From: Dyadobacter chenhuakuii
GTDB lineage: Bacteria > Bacteroidota > Bacteroidia > Cytophagales > Spirosomataceae
Assembly (NCBI RefSeq): GCF_023821985.2
Contig: NZ_CP098805.1
Span: forward strand, 1,054,001-1,118,000
Reading direction: 5' to 3'
DNA length: 64,000 bases
Shown: positions 28,301 through 37,057 of the stretch, piece after piece
How positions within the stretch are numbered: position 1 is the first letter of the stretch
Layout: the number at the start of each line of letters is the position of its first letter
Made by a program: the position numbers and the translations under genes
The notes under the pieces: model-generated
The model's input: the letters and a program-made list of their open reading frames with translations, nothing else
Told to the model about the DNA's origin: nothing
Databases searched by the model: none

Positions 28301-29279
28301 AATCGACCTGGAAGCGCACGAATTCGAGCTGCGGAACTCGATAGAGGAGATGATGGACCTGTTTTCATTGCAGGCATCGAAAAAGCAAATTGCGCTCCGT
28401 TATCATATTGAACAAGGCGTGCCGGATTTTCTGATCGGTGACAGTTCGAGGTTGAAGCAAATCCTGACCAACCTCATCAATAATGCGCTGAAATTTACGA
28501 GCAGCGGAGAAGTTTTCCTGCAAGTTTATCCGTATGCACCGGCGGCACATGGTGAAATGGAAGTCGGCTTCATAGTCCGTGACACAGGAATTGGCATTAA
28601 GGAAGAGAATCTGAACAATCTTTTCAAACCGTTTTCACAAGTGGATTCGTCCGTAAACCGCATGTATGGCGGCACCGGGCTTGGTCTGGTGATCTGCGAG
28701 CGGCTGGTGCGCTTAATGAATGGGGGCATCCGTGTGGAAAGCGAATATGGCAAAGGGTCGGCCTTTCATTTCCACATTACGACGGGATATACCGAAAATA
28801 ATGCAAAATTAGCGCATCAAAGAAACCTTCCATCCGAACCAGAAACCGAAAAAAGAATGTTGGAAACCGAATTTTCATCCGATTTTCCGTTGAAAATATT
28901 AGTTGTCGAGGATAATCTGGTAAATCAGAAGTTTATCGATTATGTGCTGAAAAAGCTGGGATATGAAATAGCCATGGCGGAGAATGGCTTGCAGGCCATT
29001 GAAAAGTTAGCATTAACGCCTTATGACGTGATTCTGATGGACCTGCAAATGCCGGTTATGGATGGTTTGGAAGCCACCAGGATTATCCGGAAGGATCACA
29101 GCACGGTTCCTTACATTGTTGCATTGACTGCCAATGCAATGAATGAAGACCGCAACAACTGCCTCAATCATGGCATGGACGATTACATGGCTAAGCCGAT
29201 GAAGCTGGATGTGATCAAAGAAGTGCTCAAAAGGGCTTATCAAAAGATTTATCAGCTCCCGGTGAGTGCGGATGTCTGA
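25398..29279 (+). CDS. Hybrid two-component sensor: reg_prop propeller, Y_Y_Y, kinase and receiver
   Basis: 1293 residues. A signal peptide (to about residue 25) exports the sensor part. Residues ~30-690 contain repeated two-component propeller motifs ([30 protein letters not shown] and many similar), forming two seven-bladed propellers, and then a Y_Y_Y domain (~705-790). The membrane helix lies at ~802-825, with a coiled coil of EELxxQ repeats at ~835-890. The cytoplasm holds HisKA with His912 ([11 protein letters not shown]), an HATPase domain, and a receiver with Asp1215 ([13 protein letters not shown]). Unlike many Bacteroidota hybrid regulators it has no C-terminal AraC DNA-binding domain, so a phosphotransfer partner is needed. 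Propeller sensors often detect oligosaccharides. The gene stands alone between divergent and unrelated genes. Confidence 0.9.
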   Translation: MKLNFYYCIYILIMQFIALPAFPQSKPLHFRHISAENGLANNNVNCVLQDKTGFIWIGTNGGLHRYDGHEFRIYKNNEQDKNSISNDFVTALAEDKSGNIWIATSGGGVNVFDKNKGVFAKYTAVDHDPKTISGAYVNKIVFDKNDKLWIATTGGLDVFDPVSRSIVKHYKSDTTNVRSLADNNVNTVYCDAQNNIWAGTGNGLSLLDRKSGLFRRFLSDENVNSLSGNDIRYVFQDSKARVWVGTYGAGLNLYQPGEGTFRRFRNNPLDPASLSNNNITSINENQSEIWIGTENGGLNILNTQNWTFRSYVHDEVDRSSVGGNSVDCIYKDRQNNLWLGIYSAGLSIYKSDNRFAHYQHNSLKNSLSNDFVLCFYEDSDRSIWVGTDGGGLNLMNRNTHQFSAFTHQNSDISGDYVLAIVPDEAGKMWIGTWGSGLNIFDPATKRFTVLKHQENTVNSLYSNNVYAIARTHDNTMWLSTYGEGLDAYDPQTKVFRHYLSEPDNPKTLSDNTVNCFLTDRSGNLWLGTDEGQLNRYDKASDTFTRFKVSDSERVFNSAINCMVEDKNGILWLATLRGLIRFDPRTGRTKKYTTTNGLVNNVTQALIEDDLGMLWISTVNGLSRFDPKSERFENYTLEYGLQAREFKQKSAYKDADGTLYFGGVNGFNQFNPRQISPRSGSYPIIVTNFKVFNRDEAAAKPDGYALVLPKEISEARTITLAYDQSFISLDYAALDFTSAQKSYAYCLEGFDQGWNYVGDANTAIYTNLPPGNYTFKLKAQNISGAWISAKNNLTIIVTPPFWATWWFRILALIAVAGTIYALYRYRVNTIIRQKATLENLVEERTAMVQKQAEELHAQSDHLQALNEELQSQSEELRVQTEELYEQHEQAQFAREEAERANQAKSIFLATMSHEIRTPMNGVIGMTALLAETELTEEQQDYTKTIAACGETLVNVINDILDFSKIESGKIDLEAHEFELRNSIEEMMDLFSLQASKKQIALRYHIEQGVPDFLIGDSSRLKQILTNLINNALKFTSSGEVFLQVYPYAPAAHGEMEVGFIVRDTGIGIKEENLNNLFKPFSQVDSSVNRMYGGTGLGLVICERLVRLMNGGIRVESEYGKGSAFHFHITTGYTENNAKLAHQRNLPSEPETEKRMLETEFSSDFPLKILVVEDNLVNQKFIDYVLKKLGYEIAMAENGLQAIEKLALTPYDVILMDLQMPVMDGLEATRIIRKDHSTVPYIVALTANAMNEDRNNCLNHGMDDYMAKPMKLDVIKEVLKRAYQKIYQLPVSADV

Positions 29280-29328
29280 AAGATCACAAGCTTTTATTAA
29301 TTTAAACTTTTAGCCATAACCATGAAAA

Positions 29329-30486
29329 ATGTCACCGCAAACTACCTCTTCTGCCCTTATTCCCGACCATCCCAAAGGCAAGATCGTTTACATTGATTAC
29401 CTGAAAGTGCTGCTCACAGCGCTTGTGGTTGCACACCATGCGTTTGTAACTTATGGCGCGCCGGGCGGTTGGTATTATTCTGAAAAAACGACTTCGCTGG
29501 GCGCAACAATGGCAATGACCATGTTTGTGGCGGTGAACCAGTCCTTTTTTATGGGCTTTTTCTTTTTCCTTTCGGCACTATTCATTCCTTCGTCGTACAA
29601 AAAGAAAGGTGCGGCTGTTTTTATCAAAGACCGGTTCATTCGGCTAGGAATCCCGCTGCTCTTTTATTCCTTTATTCTGGCGCCGGTGATGAATTATATG
29701 GTTTACTACCACGCCGGTGTGCATCACATTACATTCCTGCAATTTCTTTCCGGCTACGATTCCTGGATTAGTGTCGGCGTTTTATGGTTTGTTGTTGCCT
29801 TGCTGCTTTTTAGTCTGGCTTATGCGGCCTGGAAGAGCTTTTCAAAATCGGAGCCCGATGTCTGGCCTATGCCAGCCGTGAAAAATGTTTTACGTTTTGG
29901 GATAGCGCTTGGTGTGGTTAGTTTCATTGTGCGACTCGGTTTTCCGGTTGGGTGGACCTTGGATCCGGTGGGTTTTCAGCTGGGCCATTTTCCTCAATAC
30001 ATAGCCGTTTTTATGGTTGGCATCGCTGCGGCAGAAAGCAACTGGCTCGAAAAGCTGGATTCAGAACGCTATAAAACAATAAAGATCATTGCTTTGTGCA
30101 TGATCTTTATCGGTTTTCCACTTATATATGCTGTTAAAATTGTCTTCGACAATCCGCTGGAATGGTTTAGCGGCGGATTGCACGGCGAAGCGGCTTTTTA
30201 TGCTTTTTGGGAGCAGATCACAGGTGCCTGTATTATGGTCTCCCTGCTTGTATATGGCAGAAAAAGATTAAATACGCCTTCTTTATTTCTTAGCAAAATG
30301 TCACGTTGTGCGTTTGCCGTTTACATTCTGCACCCTTTTGTCCTGATCTCCATTTCGCTTCTGCTTCGCAGCTGGGGCGTTGATCCGGCCGTCAAATTGC
30401 TCATTGTAACTCCGCTTGGCATCGTTTTGAGTTTCCTTCTGGGTTACATTGTTGTGAAAATCCCAGGCGTGAACAAAGTTATTTAG
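29329..30486 (+). CDS. Acyltransferase 3 family membrane protein
   Basis: 385 residues with about ten membrane helices. The N-terminus IVYIDYLKVLLTALVVAHHAFVTYG contains the His-rich motif of the acyltransferase-3/OafA family, with RFIRLGIPLLFYSF further on. Members transfer acetyl or other acyl groups to sugars of surface glycans, or act in small-molecule acylation. It starts 49 bp after the hybrid sensor gene on the same strand, and its last 8 bp overlap the end of the convergent TspO-like gene. The substrate is unknown. Confidence 0.82.
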   Translation: MSPQTTSSALIPDHPKGKIVYIDYLKVLLTALVVAHHAFVTYGAPGGWYYSEKTTSLGATMAMTMFVAVNQSFFMGFFFFLSALFIPSSYKKKGAAVFIKDRFIRLGIPLLFYSFILAPVMNYMVYYHAGVHHITFLQFLSGYDSWISVGVLWFVVALLLFSLAYAAWKSFSKSEPDVWPMPAVKNVLRFGIALGVVSFIVRLGFPVGWTLDPVGFQLGHFPQYIAVFMVGIAAAESNWLEKLDSERYKTIKIIALCMIFIGFPLIYAVKIVFDNPLEWFSGGLHGEAAFYAFWEQITGACIMVSLLVYGRKRLNTPSLFLSKMSRCAFAVYILHPFVLISISLLLRSWGVDPAVKLLIVTPLGIVLSFLLGYIVVKIPGVNKVI

Positions 30487-31279
30487 CTACCGTTGTGCCA
30501 TTTTTATCGATCAGATAATGTTTGCCTCTGTTCACATAGGCATGCGCGCCGTTGCTGATGAGAATGACGGCAACCACGGCCACCGCAGTGTACGCAATGG
30601 CTTGATTTTCATTCCAATTCGCAACGGCAACTGCTGCCAACCCCCACGCACCAACCATTGCAGCTTCGCGTAAATTCCGGTTCCAGGTCAGGAATAGCTG
30701 TACAAATCCGGCTACACAAATCATAATGATCGTCCATGTATCAGGAGAAATTCCAAAACCGTCCCAGCCTATTTTGGTCAGATAAGCCGCCATATTCGCA
30801 ATTAATGCAACTGTGATCCATCCCAGATACAGTGCAAAAGGCCACCATTCCAGAGCAATTTTTTTCATGGTGATCAAATCCAGTTCCATTCGGGTACGAA
30901 GCACAATGCCGAGCAGTGAAATCAGTAAAACGATCATAATCAGCACCGAAGCGCCAGTGTAATCGTAAAGCCAGGCAACGATCCAAAGGCAGTTGGCAAT
31001 GCAGGAAATTACAAACAGCCAGCCGATCTTATCGACGATTTCCGGAGCTTTTTTATCATTGAACAATCCCCTGCTTTGATAGATCACAAAAGCCGCAAGG
31101 CCAATGTAGATCACACCCCAAACAGAGAAAGCGTAACCTGCCGGCGTGAAAAAATTCTGATATTCGGCCGAAACTGTGGCCATAGTGTTATCATTGAAAA
31201 TGCCTGTATTGGAAAGATAATTCATTATCACTGTCACGATTAGTGCCAGTATATTCGCTATTTGCAATGTCTTTGTCAT
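30479..31279 (-). CDS. TspO/MBR-like tryptophan-rich membrane protein
   Basis: About 266 residues from the ATG at 31279. A much longer frame extends upstream across the divergent mnmH start and was rejected. Seven or more hydrophobic segments are seen, rich in Trp: FSVWGVIYIGLAAFVIY, EWWPFALYLGWITVALIANMAAYL and WNRNLREAAMVGAWGLAAVAVANW. This matches the longer Bacteroidota relatives of TspO, which binds tetrapyrroles or cholesterol-like ligands in other organisms. The function here is unknown. It is divergent from mnmH across 55 bp and overlaps the acyltransferase 3' end by 8 bp. Confidence 0.65.
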   Translation of the reverse strand: MTKTLQIANILALIVTVIMNYLSNTGIFNDNTMATVSAEYQNFFTPAGYAFSVWGVIYIGLAAFVIYQSRGLFNDKKAPEIVDKIGWLFVISCIANCLWIVAWLYDYTGASVLIMIVLLISLLGIVLRTRMELDLITMKKIALEWWPFALYLGWITVALIANMAAYLTKIGWDGFGISPDTWTIIMICVAGFVQLFLTWNRNLREAAMVGAWGLAAVAVANWNENQAIAYTAVAVVAVILISNGAHAYVNRGKHYLIDKNGTTVAK

Positions 31280-31334
31280 GATGGAGATGGTAATTTGAAT
31301 AATATGAACTGAACCAAGCAAAGCCTGTGCCAAC

Positions 31335-32378
31335 ATGATCAAAACAATTACGATCAACGAATTTTTTCTCTTACCCATCGGTACTCCGCTGGCTGATGTG
31401 CGGACACCGGCCGAATTTGCGCACGGGCACATTCCCGGCGCCTTCAATCTGCCGTTATTCAGTAATGAGGAACGGGTCGTGGTGGGGACGACTTATAAGC
31501 AGGTGGGTAGGGAAGAGGCGATCCTGCTGGGATTCGATCTGACCGGCCCTAAGTGGTCGGGCTTCATTAAACAAGCGCTGGAAGTGGCTCCGGATAAGAA
31601 AATTGCCGTGCATTGCTGGCGCGGGGGCATGCGAAGCGGTGCCATGGCCTGGGCATTGGATCTGTATGGTTTCGAGGTTTATTTAATTCAGGGTGGGTAT
31701 AAAAATTTCAGAAGGTGGGCACTCGATCAGTTTCAGCAGCAGGCAAATGTGGTGGTTTTAGGAGGGAGAACGGGCTCGGGCAAGACCAGGATTTTGCAAG
31801 AATTGGCATTGCTTGGTGAGCAGGTAATTGATCTGGAAGATCTTGCGCAGCATCAGGGATCGTCTTATGGAACTATGAACAAAATGATCCAGCCTACGCA
31901 GGAGCAGTTTGAAAATAATCTGGCCTTCCAGTTAAAAGACGTAGACGGGACAAAGCGGTTATGGTTAGAGGACGAGAGCAGGAACATCGGCCGACTTACC
32001 ATTCCGACGCCTGTTTTTAATCAAATGAGTCAGGCCATGTTAATCGATATCCATGTAGATCTGGAACAACGCGTTCGTGCATTAACATTGGAATACGGCC
32101 TGCTGGACAAAGAATTCCTGACAACCTGCACCAGCCGCATTCACAAAAGGCTTGGGCCGGTGCAAACAAAACAGGCCATAGCAGCCATTAATGAGGGAAA
32201 TATGGAAGAATTTATCCGTATCGTGCTCGTTTACTATGATAAGACTTACCACAAAGACCTGGGAAAAAGAAACGCTGAAAACGTGTTTAGCATGAACATA
32301 ACCAGCGCTGAAATCGCAGAAAATGCAAATCAGATTTTAATTTTTATCAAAAATATTTCGGCCAAAACATTGGCATAG
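31335..32378 (+). CDS. mnmH: tRNA 2-selenouridine synthase MnmH (SelU)
   Basis: 347 residues. An N-terminal rhodanese domain carries the catalytic Cys94 in HCWRGGMRS, and a P-loop domain begins at GGRTGSGKT (residues 143-151). This two-domain build is specific to MnmH, which first geranylates and then selenates 2-thiouridine at the wobble position of tRNAs for Lys, Glu and Gln. The selenium donor enzyme gene selD follows after 8 bp, confirming the context. Confidence 0.92.
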   Translation: MIKTITINEFFLLPIGTPLADVRTPAEFAHGHIPGAFNLPLFSNEERVVVGTTYKQVGREEAILLGFDLTGPKWSGFIKQALEVAPDKKIAVHCWRGGMRSGAMAWALDLYGFEVYLIQGGYKNFRRWALDQFQQQANVVVLGGRTGSGKTRILQELALLGEQVIDLEDLAQHQGSSYGTMNKMIQPTQEQFENNLAFQLKDVDGTKRLWLEDESRNIGRLTIPTPVFNQMSQAMLIDIHVDLEQRVRALTLEYGLLDKEFLTTCTSRIHKRLGPVQTKQAIAAINEGNMEEFIRIVLVYYDKTYHKDLGKRNAENVFSMNITSAEIAENANQILIFIKNISAKTLA

Positions 32379-32386
32379 TCAATCAA

Positions 32387-33430
32387 ATGGACACAACAAC
32401 CACTGTCAAATTAACCCAATATTCTCACGGAGCAGGCTGCGGCTGTAAGATCAGCCCGGCCATTCTGGACAAGATCCTGCATAGTCCGGTTATAGCACAA
32501 GCCGATCCGCGCCTGCTGGTAGGAAACGACAAACGTGATGATGCCGCTGTACTCGACCTGGGAAACGGAACCGCATTAATTTCCACAACCGACTTCTTCA
32601 TGCCCATTGTGGACGACGCCTATGACTTCGGCCGCATTGCCTCCGCCAACGCCATCAGCGACGTTTATGCCATGGGCGGAAACCCCGTGCTCGCCATCGC
32701 CATCCTTGGCTGGCCCATCGACAAGCTTGCGCCCGAAGTAGCGCAGCGCGTGCTCGAAGGTTCACGGGCGATCTGCGCAGAAGCTGGCATCACATTAGCA
32801 GGAGGCCACAGCATCGATTGCCCTGAACCCGTTTTTGGGCTGGCTGTCAGCGGGTTGGTAAGTATTGAGCATCTTAAACAAAACTCCACGGCAAAACCTG
32901 GCTGCCGCCTATATCTAACCAAAGCACTAGGCGTAGGAATCCTTTCCACAGCACAGAAAAAAGGCATTCTCGCGCCGGAAGACGCCGAGATCGCATTGCA
33001 AAGCATGGTAAAACTCAACATACTCGGCGAAACTTTCTCCCGAATGGACGGCGTTGAAGCCATGACGGATGTTACTGGTTTTGGCTTGTTGGGCCACCTA
33101 TCCGAAATGTGTGAGGGAAGCGGATTGTCGGCGGTTATAGAGTTTGAGAAAGTGCCTGTCATCGACTCATTATCTTTCTATCTGGAACAGCAATGTTTTC
33201 CGGGAGGCACAAAACGGAATCTGGCGAGTTACGGCCACAAAGTCGGCCCATTAACCGATCTTCAAAAATATATCCTCGCCGATCCGCAGACCAGCGGCGG
33301 TTTGCTCGTTGCAGTAAGTGAAGAACATGCCGAGGATTTCGAAATGTCCATGGCTGTTTTGGGTAATAACTTGATATCTTTCGGCTGGCTGGAAGACAAA
33401 CGTGATGGGCCGCTGATTGAAGTGCGATGA
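32387..33430 (+). CDS. selD: Selenide, water dikinase SelD (selenophosphate synthase)
   Basis: 347 residues of the AIR synthase-related fold. The active-site segment HGAGCGCKI holds Cys18 and Lys21, equivalent to Cys17 and Lys20 of E. coli SelD; a cysteine, not selenocysteine, is encoded. Other family marks are [32 protein letters not shown] and [14 protein letters not shown]. It makes selenophosphate from selenide and ATP. No selA, selB or selC was seen, so selenium here probably serves tRNA modification only. Confidence 0.94.
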   Translation: MDTTTTVKLTQYSHGAGCGCKISPAILDKILHSPVIAQADPRLLVGNDKRDDAAVLDLGNGTALISTTDFFMPIVDDAYDFGRIASANAISDVYAMGGNPVLAIAILGWPIDKLAPEVAQRVLEGSRAICAEAGITLAGGHSIDCPEPVFGLAVSGLVSIEHLKQNSTAKPGCRLYLTKALGVGILSTAQKKGILAPEDAEIALQSMVKLNILGETFSRMDGVEAMTDVTGFGLLGHLSEMCEGSGLSAVIEFEKVPVIDSLSFYLEQQCFPGGTKRNLASYGHKVGPLTDLQKYILADPQTSGGLLVAVSEEHAEDFEMSMAVLGNNLISFGWLEDKRDGPLIEVR

Positions 33431-33490
33431 TTTGCAGCCGGCTATTAATGCTTTTGAGATTAAGTTTTAAACAAATAATTGCAAATACAA

Positions 33491-33928
33491 ATGAAAAACA
33501 TCAAACAATATCTGCTGCTGTTTTCCCTCATCCTGCTCTCGGCAGGCCTTCGTGCGCAGGAAAAAGCCGAGCCCTGGACAGCGTCACAACTCATGCCAAC
33601 CAGCGAACTGGCCGCACTCATCAACGATCCGGCTGCTAAGAAACCGCTGATCATCAACATTGGGCCGCAAGCGGTTATCAAGGGTTCCGTAGACGTAGGC
33701 CCGGGACAGGAAAAGGACAACATTAAGAAACTGGAAAAAATGCTTTCCAAGGAAGACAAAAATCGCGAAGTAGTACTCTACTGCGGCTGCTGCCCTTTCG
33801 ACAAATGCCCTAACATTCGCCCTGCATTCAGTCTGATCAAGGAAAAGGGTTTTACGAAAGCAAAGTTGTTGGACGTGCCCAAAAATATCAAGACAAACTG
33901 GATCGATCCGGGTTACCCTGTTAATTAG
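33491..33928 (+). CDS. Secreted rhodanese-like, cysteine-rich protein
   Basis: 145 residues from the ATG at 33491, with a signal peptide ending near GLRAQ (about residue 23). A single rhodanese-like domain follows: PLIINIGPQAVIKGS in place of the usual D(V)R strand, and a cysteine cluster YCGCCPFDKCPN (Cys98, 100, 101, 106) at the active loop. The multiple cysteines suggest redox or metal chemistry more than simple sulfur transfer. A TlpA-like gene follows after 10 bp, so a periplasmic thiol pathway is likely. Confidence 0.7.
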   Translation: MKNIKQYLLLFSLILLSAGLRAQEKAEPWTASQLMPTSELAALINDPAAKKPLIINIGPQAVIKGSVDVGPGQEKDNIKKLEKMLSKEDKNREVVLYCGCCPFDKCPNIRPAFSLIKEKGFTKAKLLDVPKNIKTNWIDPGYPVN

Positions 33929-33938
33929 TATTAAGTAA

Positions 33939-34454
33939 ATGACGTTGGTTTTGAGGAGATTAATTGTAGTTTTTGCATTGTTCATTAGCGCAAATGTCAT
34001 TGCGCAGGAAAGTCAAATTAAAATAGGTAGAAAAGCGCCGGAAATAGCGCTTCCATCTTTAACCGGAGACAACATTTCACTCTCGGCACAAAAGGGAAAA
34101 GTCGTCCTGGTCGACTTCTGGGCAAGTTGGTGCGCCCCCTGCGTGGAAGAGCAGCCCGAACTCCGCAAGCTCTACAACCAATTCAACAAGTCAGGCAATA
34201 ACACCAAAAACTTCGAAATCTTCGGCGTCTCCCTCGACAGCAAGAAACCCGCCTGGGAAAAAACCGTCCGCAAATACAAAATCAACTGGATCCAGGTAAG
34301 CGACCTAAAATTCTGGACTTCACCGGTGGCTAAAACCTATGAAATTGAGGCTCTGCCTTTTAATGTGTTATTGGATAAAAAAGGAACGATCGTAGGGGTG
34401 AATCTGCATGGTAAGGAGTTAGAGGATGCCATTGAGGCAGAACTAGCGAAGTAA
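33939..34454 (+). CDS. TlpA-like periplasmic thiol-disulfide oxidoreductase
   Basis: 171 residues with a signal peptide ending near NVIAQ (about residue 23). The thioredoxin fold begins at KAPEIALPSLTGDNISL. The redox motif is WCAPC (Cys65 and Cys68), and a cis-proline-like segment EALPFNVLLDKKG follows. It reduces disulfides outside the cytoplasm, and the preceding rhodanese-like protein with four cysteines is a plausible partner. The pair lies directly after selD on the same strand, so they may be in one transcript. Confidence 0.88.
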   Translation: MTLVLRRLIVVFALFISANVIAQESQIKIGRKAPEIALPSLTGDNISLSAQKGKVVLVDFWASWCAPCVEEQPELRKLYNQFNKSGNNTKNFEIFGVSLDSKKPAWEKTVRKYKINWIQVSDLKFWTSPVAKTYEIEALPFNVLLDKKGTIVGVNLHGKELEDAIEAELAK

Positions 34455-34513
34455 ATATTGCACAGTTATTCAATGTAATCCGTGCCGTATTGCTAACCGA
34501 ACAGCCTGAATAA

Positions 34514-34885
34514 TCAGCGCAATTCATATTCATGCGTCAACGCCTCGACAGGAATACGCAGCAGCCTGCTGAACTTGCGGATCATAGTTAACGAAAGTGC
34601 CTGTTTGTAATTCAACACCTTACTGACAGTGCCCTTATCTCCATACTCTTTCGCCAAGTCGGCTGATTTATATCCAAAATCATCCATCCGGATCTTAATC
34701 AGCTCAATCGGATCAACCTCAGGCAAATTCGCTCCAATCTTTTCATACTCCGAAATCAGGTGAACAAGCAGAAGCTTTTCCTTATGGTCATCACTATTCT
34801 TAGGCGCGTTTTTCACCTCCTGATAACGCGCCAGCGCCAGCGCATAGTCGCTATCACTTTCGATTAAAAACCATTGTGTTTTCAT
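34514..34885 (-). CDS. higA: HigA-type antitoxin with helix-turn-helix (second locus)
   Basis: 123 residues. The N-terminal part (residues ~5-75) has the HigA pattern with LLVHLISEYEKIGANLPEVDPIELIKIRMDD, and the C-terminus holds a divergent XRE helix-turn-helix (YKSADLAKEYGDKGTVSKVLNYKQALSL). It is intact although its partner toxin gene, 20 bp upstream, is frameshifted. It has little similarity to the first HigA in this window, so the two loci have separate origins. Confidence 0.8.
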   Translation of the reverse strand: MKTQWFLIESDSDYALALARYQEVKNAPKNSDDHKEKLLLVHLISEYEKIGANLPEVDPIELIKIRMDDFGYKSADLAKEYGDKGTVSKVLNYKQALSLTMIRKFSRLLRIPVEALTHEYELR

Positions 34886-34905
34886 AAATAGTTGTGTATT
34901 TGATA

Positions 34906-35198
34906 TTAAACTGTTTCCGCATTAATCTGATCGTATTCGGAATGCGTTCCAACGAACCTGACTTCAACGATCTGATCTTCAAAATCGACTTCAACAATAA
35001 GACGGTATTTATTACCAACAATTTTAAACCGCGCCCGCTTGTTGCTCAAAATTTTCGCTCGCGGGAAGTCTCGTAAACGTCGCTGCTTCTCTGCCAATTT
35101 GCCTCTTCAACAACAGTCTTCCAAACAGACAAGCTCTTCCCCGAGTCAGAATGTTTCCGGGCGAAATCGGATATTTTGCGTAACTGAATGATTACCAT
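34906..35198 (-). pseudogene. higB: HigB-type toxin gene broken by a frameshift
   Basis: Read from the ATG at 35198, the frame gives MVIIQLRKISDFARKH and proceeds through W-x-x-SSDVYET, then stops at 35046. A different frame from about 35070 to 34906 encodes the rest: [24 protein letters not shown] and the terminal [14 protein letters not shown]. Joined, the two parts align end to end with the first HigB of this window (SDIKKTF against SDVYETF). One base appears to be missing between about 35066 and 35072. Neither part alone is a full toxin. It could be a real inactivation or a sequencing error. The downstream antitoxin gene is intact. Confidence 0.8.
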
Positions 35199-35328
35199 GC
35201 TCCATTTTTAATTGATCATTTTTCATAGTGATTGGAACATGTTGACAATACAAACGTAAACAAAAGTTGGTAAATGGCCAACTTTTCGAACGAAATATTT
35301 TTCTTATCTCCGCACCCACATCGTCATC

Positions 35329-35706
35329 TCAACTAATATCCGTCAACCTCACGATCTTATTCTCAGAAAATTCAAAGATGGACTTGCCGGTCATGTCGAG
35401 TTCGTCGCCTTTTTTCAGGCCGTTTGGGAGGTCCATGGCCAGGACGGCGAAGTATTCGATTTCGATTTCTGACCAGTCTTCGTTGTGGATGAACTTGGTG
35501 ATGGTTTGCTGACGGGAGGCAAAAAGATCGATGGCCTGGACGGCTTGGTTCCGGAATTCTTCGATGCCGTTCAGCTCCATGGTCACCTCGTCGTTAACCA
35601 TATTTTCAAAAACAATGTTTTCGTCGAAGTCGGCGACCATTCCGTCTACATCGAAGTTGTTGTAAGCAGTTACGTAATTCGTAATTATTATTTCCCGGTC
35701 TTTCAT
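35329..35706 (-). CDS. SnoaL-like (NTF2-fold) small protein
   Basis: 125 residues with the cone-shaped NTF2/SnoaL pattern: YVTAYNNFDVDGMVADFDENIVFENM at the start, and a beta-rich C-terminus WSEIEIEYFAVLAMDLPNGLKKGDELDMTGKSIFEF. No catalytic residue set for a known enzyme is evident. Such proteins may be isomerases, hydrolases or binding proteins. It is cytoplasmic and apparently monocistronic, divergent from the CLC gene by 58 bp. Confidence 0.78.
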   Translation of the reverse strand: MKDREIIITNYVTAYNNFDVDGMVADFDENIVFENMVNDEVTMELNGIEEFRNQAVQAIDLFASRQQTITKFIHNEDWSEIEIEYFAVLAMDLPNGLKKGDELDMTGKSIFEFSENKIVRLTDIS

Positions 35707-35764
35707 AGCTTTGTTTTTCTGCGTGGCGTTATTGCTGCGCTAAATATAAAATAATTAGGCCTTA

Positions 35765-37024
35765 ATGAGCGGGAACGCAAAGCTTTTCAAAAACTTTCCC
35801 ACCCTTTTTATCTCCATTAAATGGGTCTTGCTAGCTTGTCTGATCGGCGTTTTTGCCGGCTCGGCTTCGGCTTTGTTCCTGGTTTCTCTGGATTGGGCCA
35901 CGCAATTTCGGGAAAGCCATCACTGGATCATTGCATTGCTTCCCGTTGCCGGTTTCGTGATCGGATGTATGTATCATTATCTGGGCAAAGATGTGGAGGC
36001 AGGAAATAATCTGCTGCTAGAAAACATTCACCAGCCCGCAACCATTATCCCATTAAAAATGGCTCCCTTCGTGCTGATTGGCACGGTTGCGACGCATTTG
36101 TTCGGCGGCTCGGCAGGCAGGGAAGGCACGGCGCTGCAAATGGGTGGCTCGATTGCAGACCAGTTTACCCGGATTTTTAAACTGAATTCCAATGATCGGA
36201 AGCTGGTTATCATTGCTGGCATTGCCGCAGGTTTCGGGTCGGTTTTCGGGACGCCGCTTGCCGGGGCGATCTTTGGGATTGAGGTTTTGGTCATTGGCAG
36301 ATTGCGTTATGATGCGTTGGTTCCTGCATTGATCGCCTCCGTCGTTGCCGACATGATGACGCGGGCCTGGCAGGTGGGGCATACGCATTATCAGATTCCT
36401 TTTGTTCCGGAAATTTCGCTGGTACATATCCTTTATGCAGTGCTGGCGGGCTGTATTTTTGGCATTTGCTCCGTTGCCTTTTCTTCGCTAACACATTATA
36501 TAGGATCTATTTTTAAATCGAAAGTGCGATTCGCGCCACTGCGGCCACTGATCGGTGGCTCACTTGTGGCGTTAGCAGTTTTCGGAATGGACACGACGCG
36601 TTACATTGGATTGGGGATTCCGGTGATATTGCAATCGTTTTCGGAGCAGCTGCCCGCTCATGATTTTGTCTTAAAAATCCTATTCACGGCGGTAACGCTG
36701 GGCGCCGCATTCAAGGGCGGGGAGGTGACGCCGCTTTTCTTTATCGGGGCTACATTGGGAAGCTTTCTTTCTACTTTTATTCCTTTACCAACCGCATTAC
36801 TAGCCGGAATGGGCTTCGTGGCCGTTTTTGCAGGTGCAGCCAACACGCCCCTTGCCTGCACCATCATGGCGATTGAGCTGTTTGGCAGTTCGTGCGGGAT
36901 TTACGTTGCGCTCGCTTGCATTACCGCCTATTTTTTCTCGGGACATCGCGGCATTTACACCGCACAACGCATTGGCCGGCCAAAACCGCTGAGCTATGAC
37001 TGGCGAGCGCGAAAAAGCTTTTGA
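35765..37024 (+). CDS. CLC-family anion channel/antiporter, possibly of the fluoride type
   Basis: 419 residues with about ten membrane helices. CLC marks: the gating glutamate Glu120 in SAGREGTALQMGG, GSVFGTPLAGAIFGIEV, and FKGGEVTPLFFIGATLG. At the position of the selectivity motif GSGIP, it has GNN (residues 80-82), and the GREGP motif is GREGT. Loss of the selectivity serine and GREGT are features described for the fluoride/proton CLC branch, so fluoride export is a fair guess, but no fluoride riboswitch was recognised upstream. Length is slightly short for a chloride CLC and normal for that branch. Confidence 0.8.
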   Translation: MSGNAKLFKNFPTLFISIKWVLLACLIGVFAGSASALFLVSLDWATQFRESHHWIIALLPVAGFVIGCMYHYLGKDVEAGNNLLLENIHQPATIIPLKMAPFVLIGTVATHLFGGSAGREGTALQMGGSIADQFTRIFKLNSNDRKLVIIAGIAAGFGSVFGTPLAGAIFGIEVLVIGRLRYDALVPALIASVVADMMTRAWQVGHTHYQIPFVPEISLVHILYAVLAGCIFGICSVAFSSLTHYIGSIFKSKVRFAPLRPLIGGSLVALAVFGMDTTRYIGLGIPVILQSFSEQLPAHDFVLKILFTAVTLGAAFKGGEVTPLFFIGATLGSFLSTFIPLPTALLAGMGFVAVFAGAANTPLACTIMAIELFGSSCGIYVALACITAYFFSGHRGIYTAQRIGRPKPLSYDWRARKSF

Positions 37025-37057
37025 CCTTGCGCTACGAGCTTATTTCAAGTGTCTTCA

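Noticed and set aside
30479-31447. Longer TspO-like protein beginning at 31447
   Set aside because: The extra 56 residues overlap the start of divergent mnmH and precede a normal start at 31279.
35199-35764. Fluoride riboswitch upstream of the CLC gene
   Set aside because: Only 58 bp separate the CLC start from the divergent gene and no conserved riboswitch pattern could be made out.
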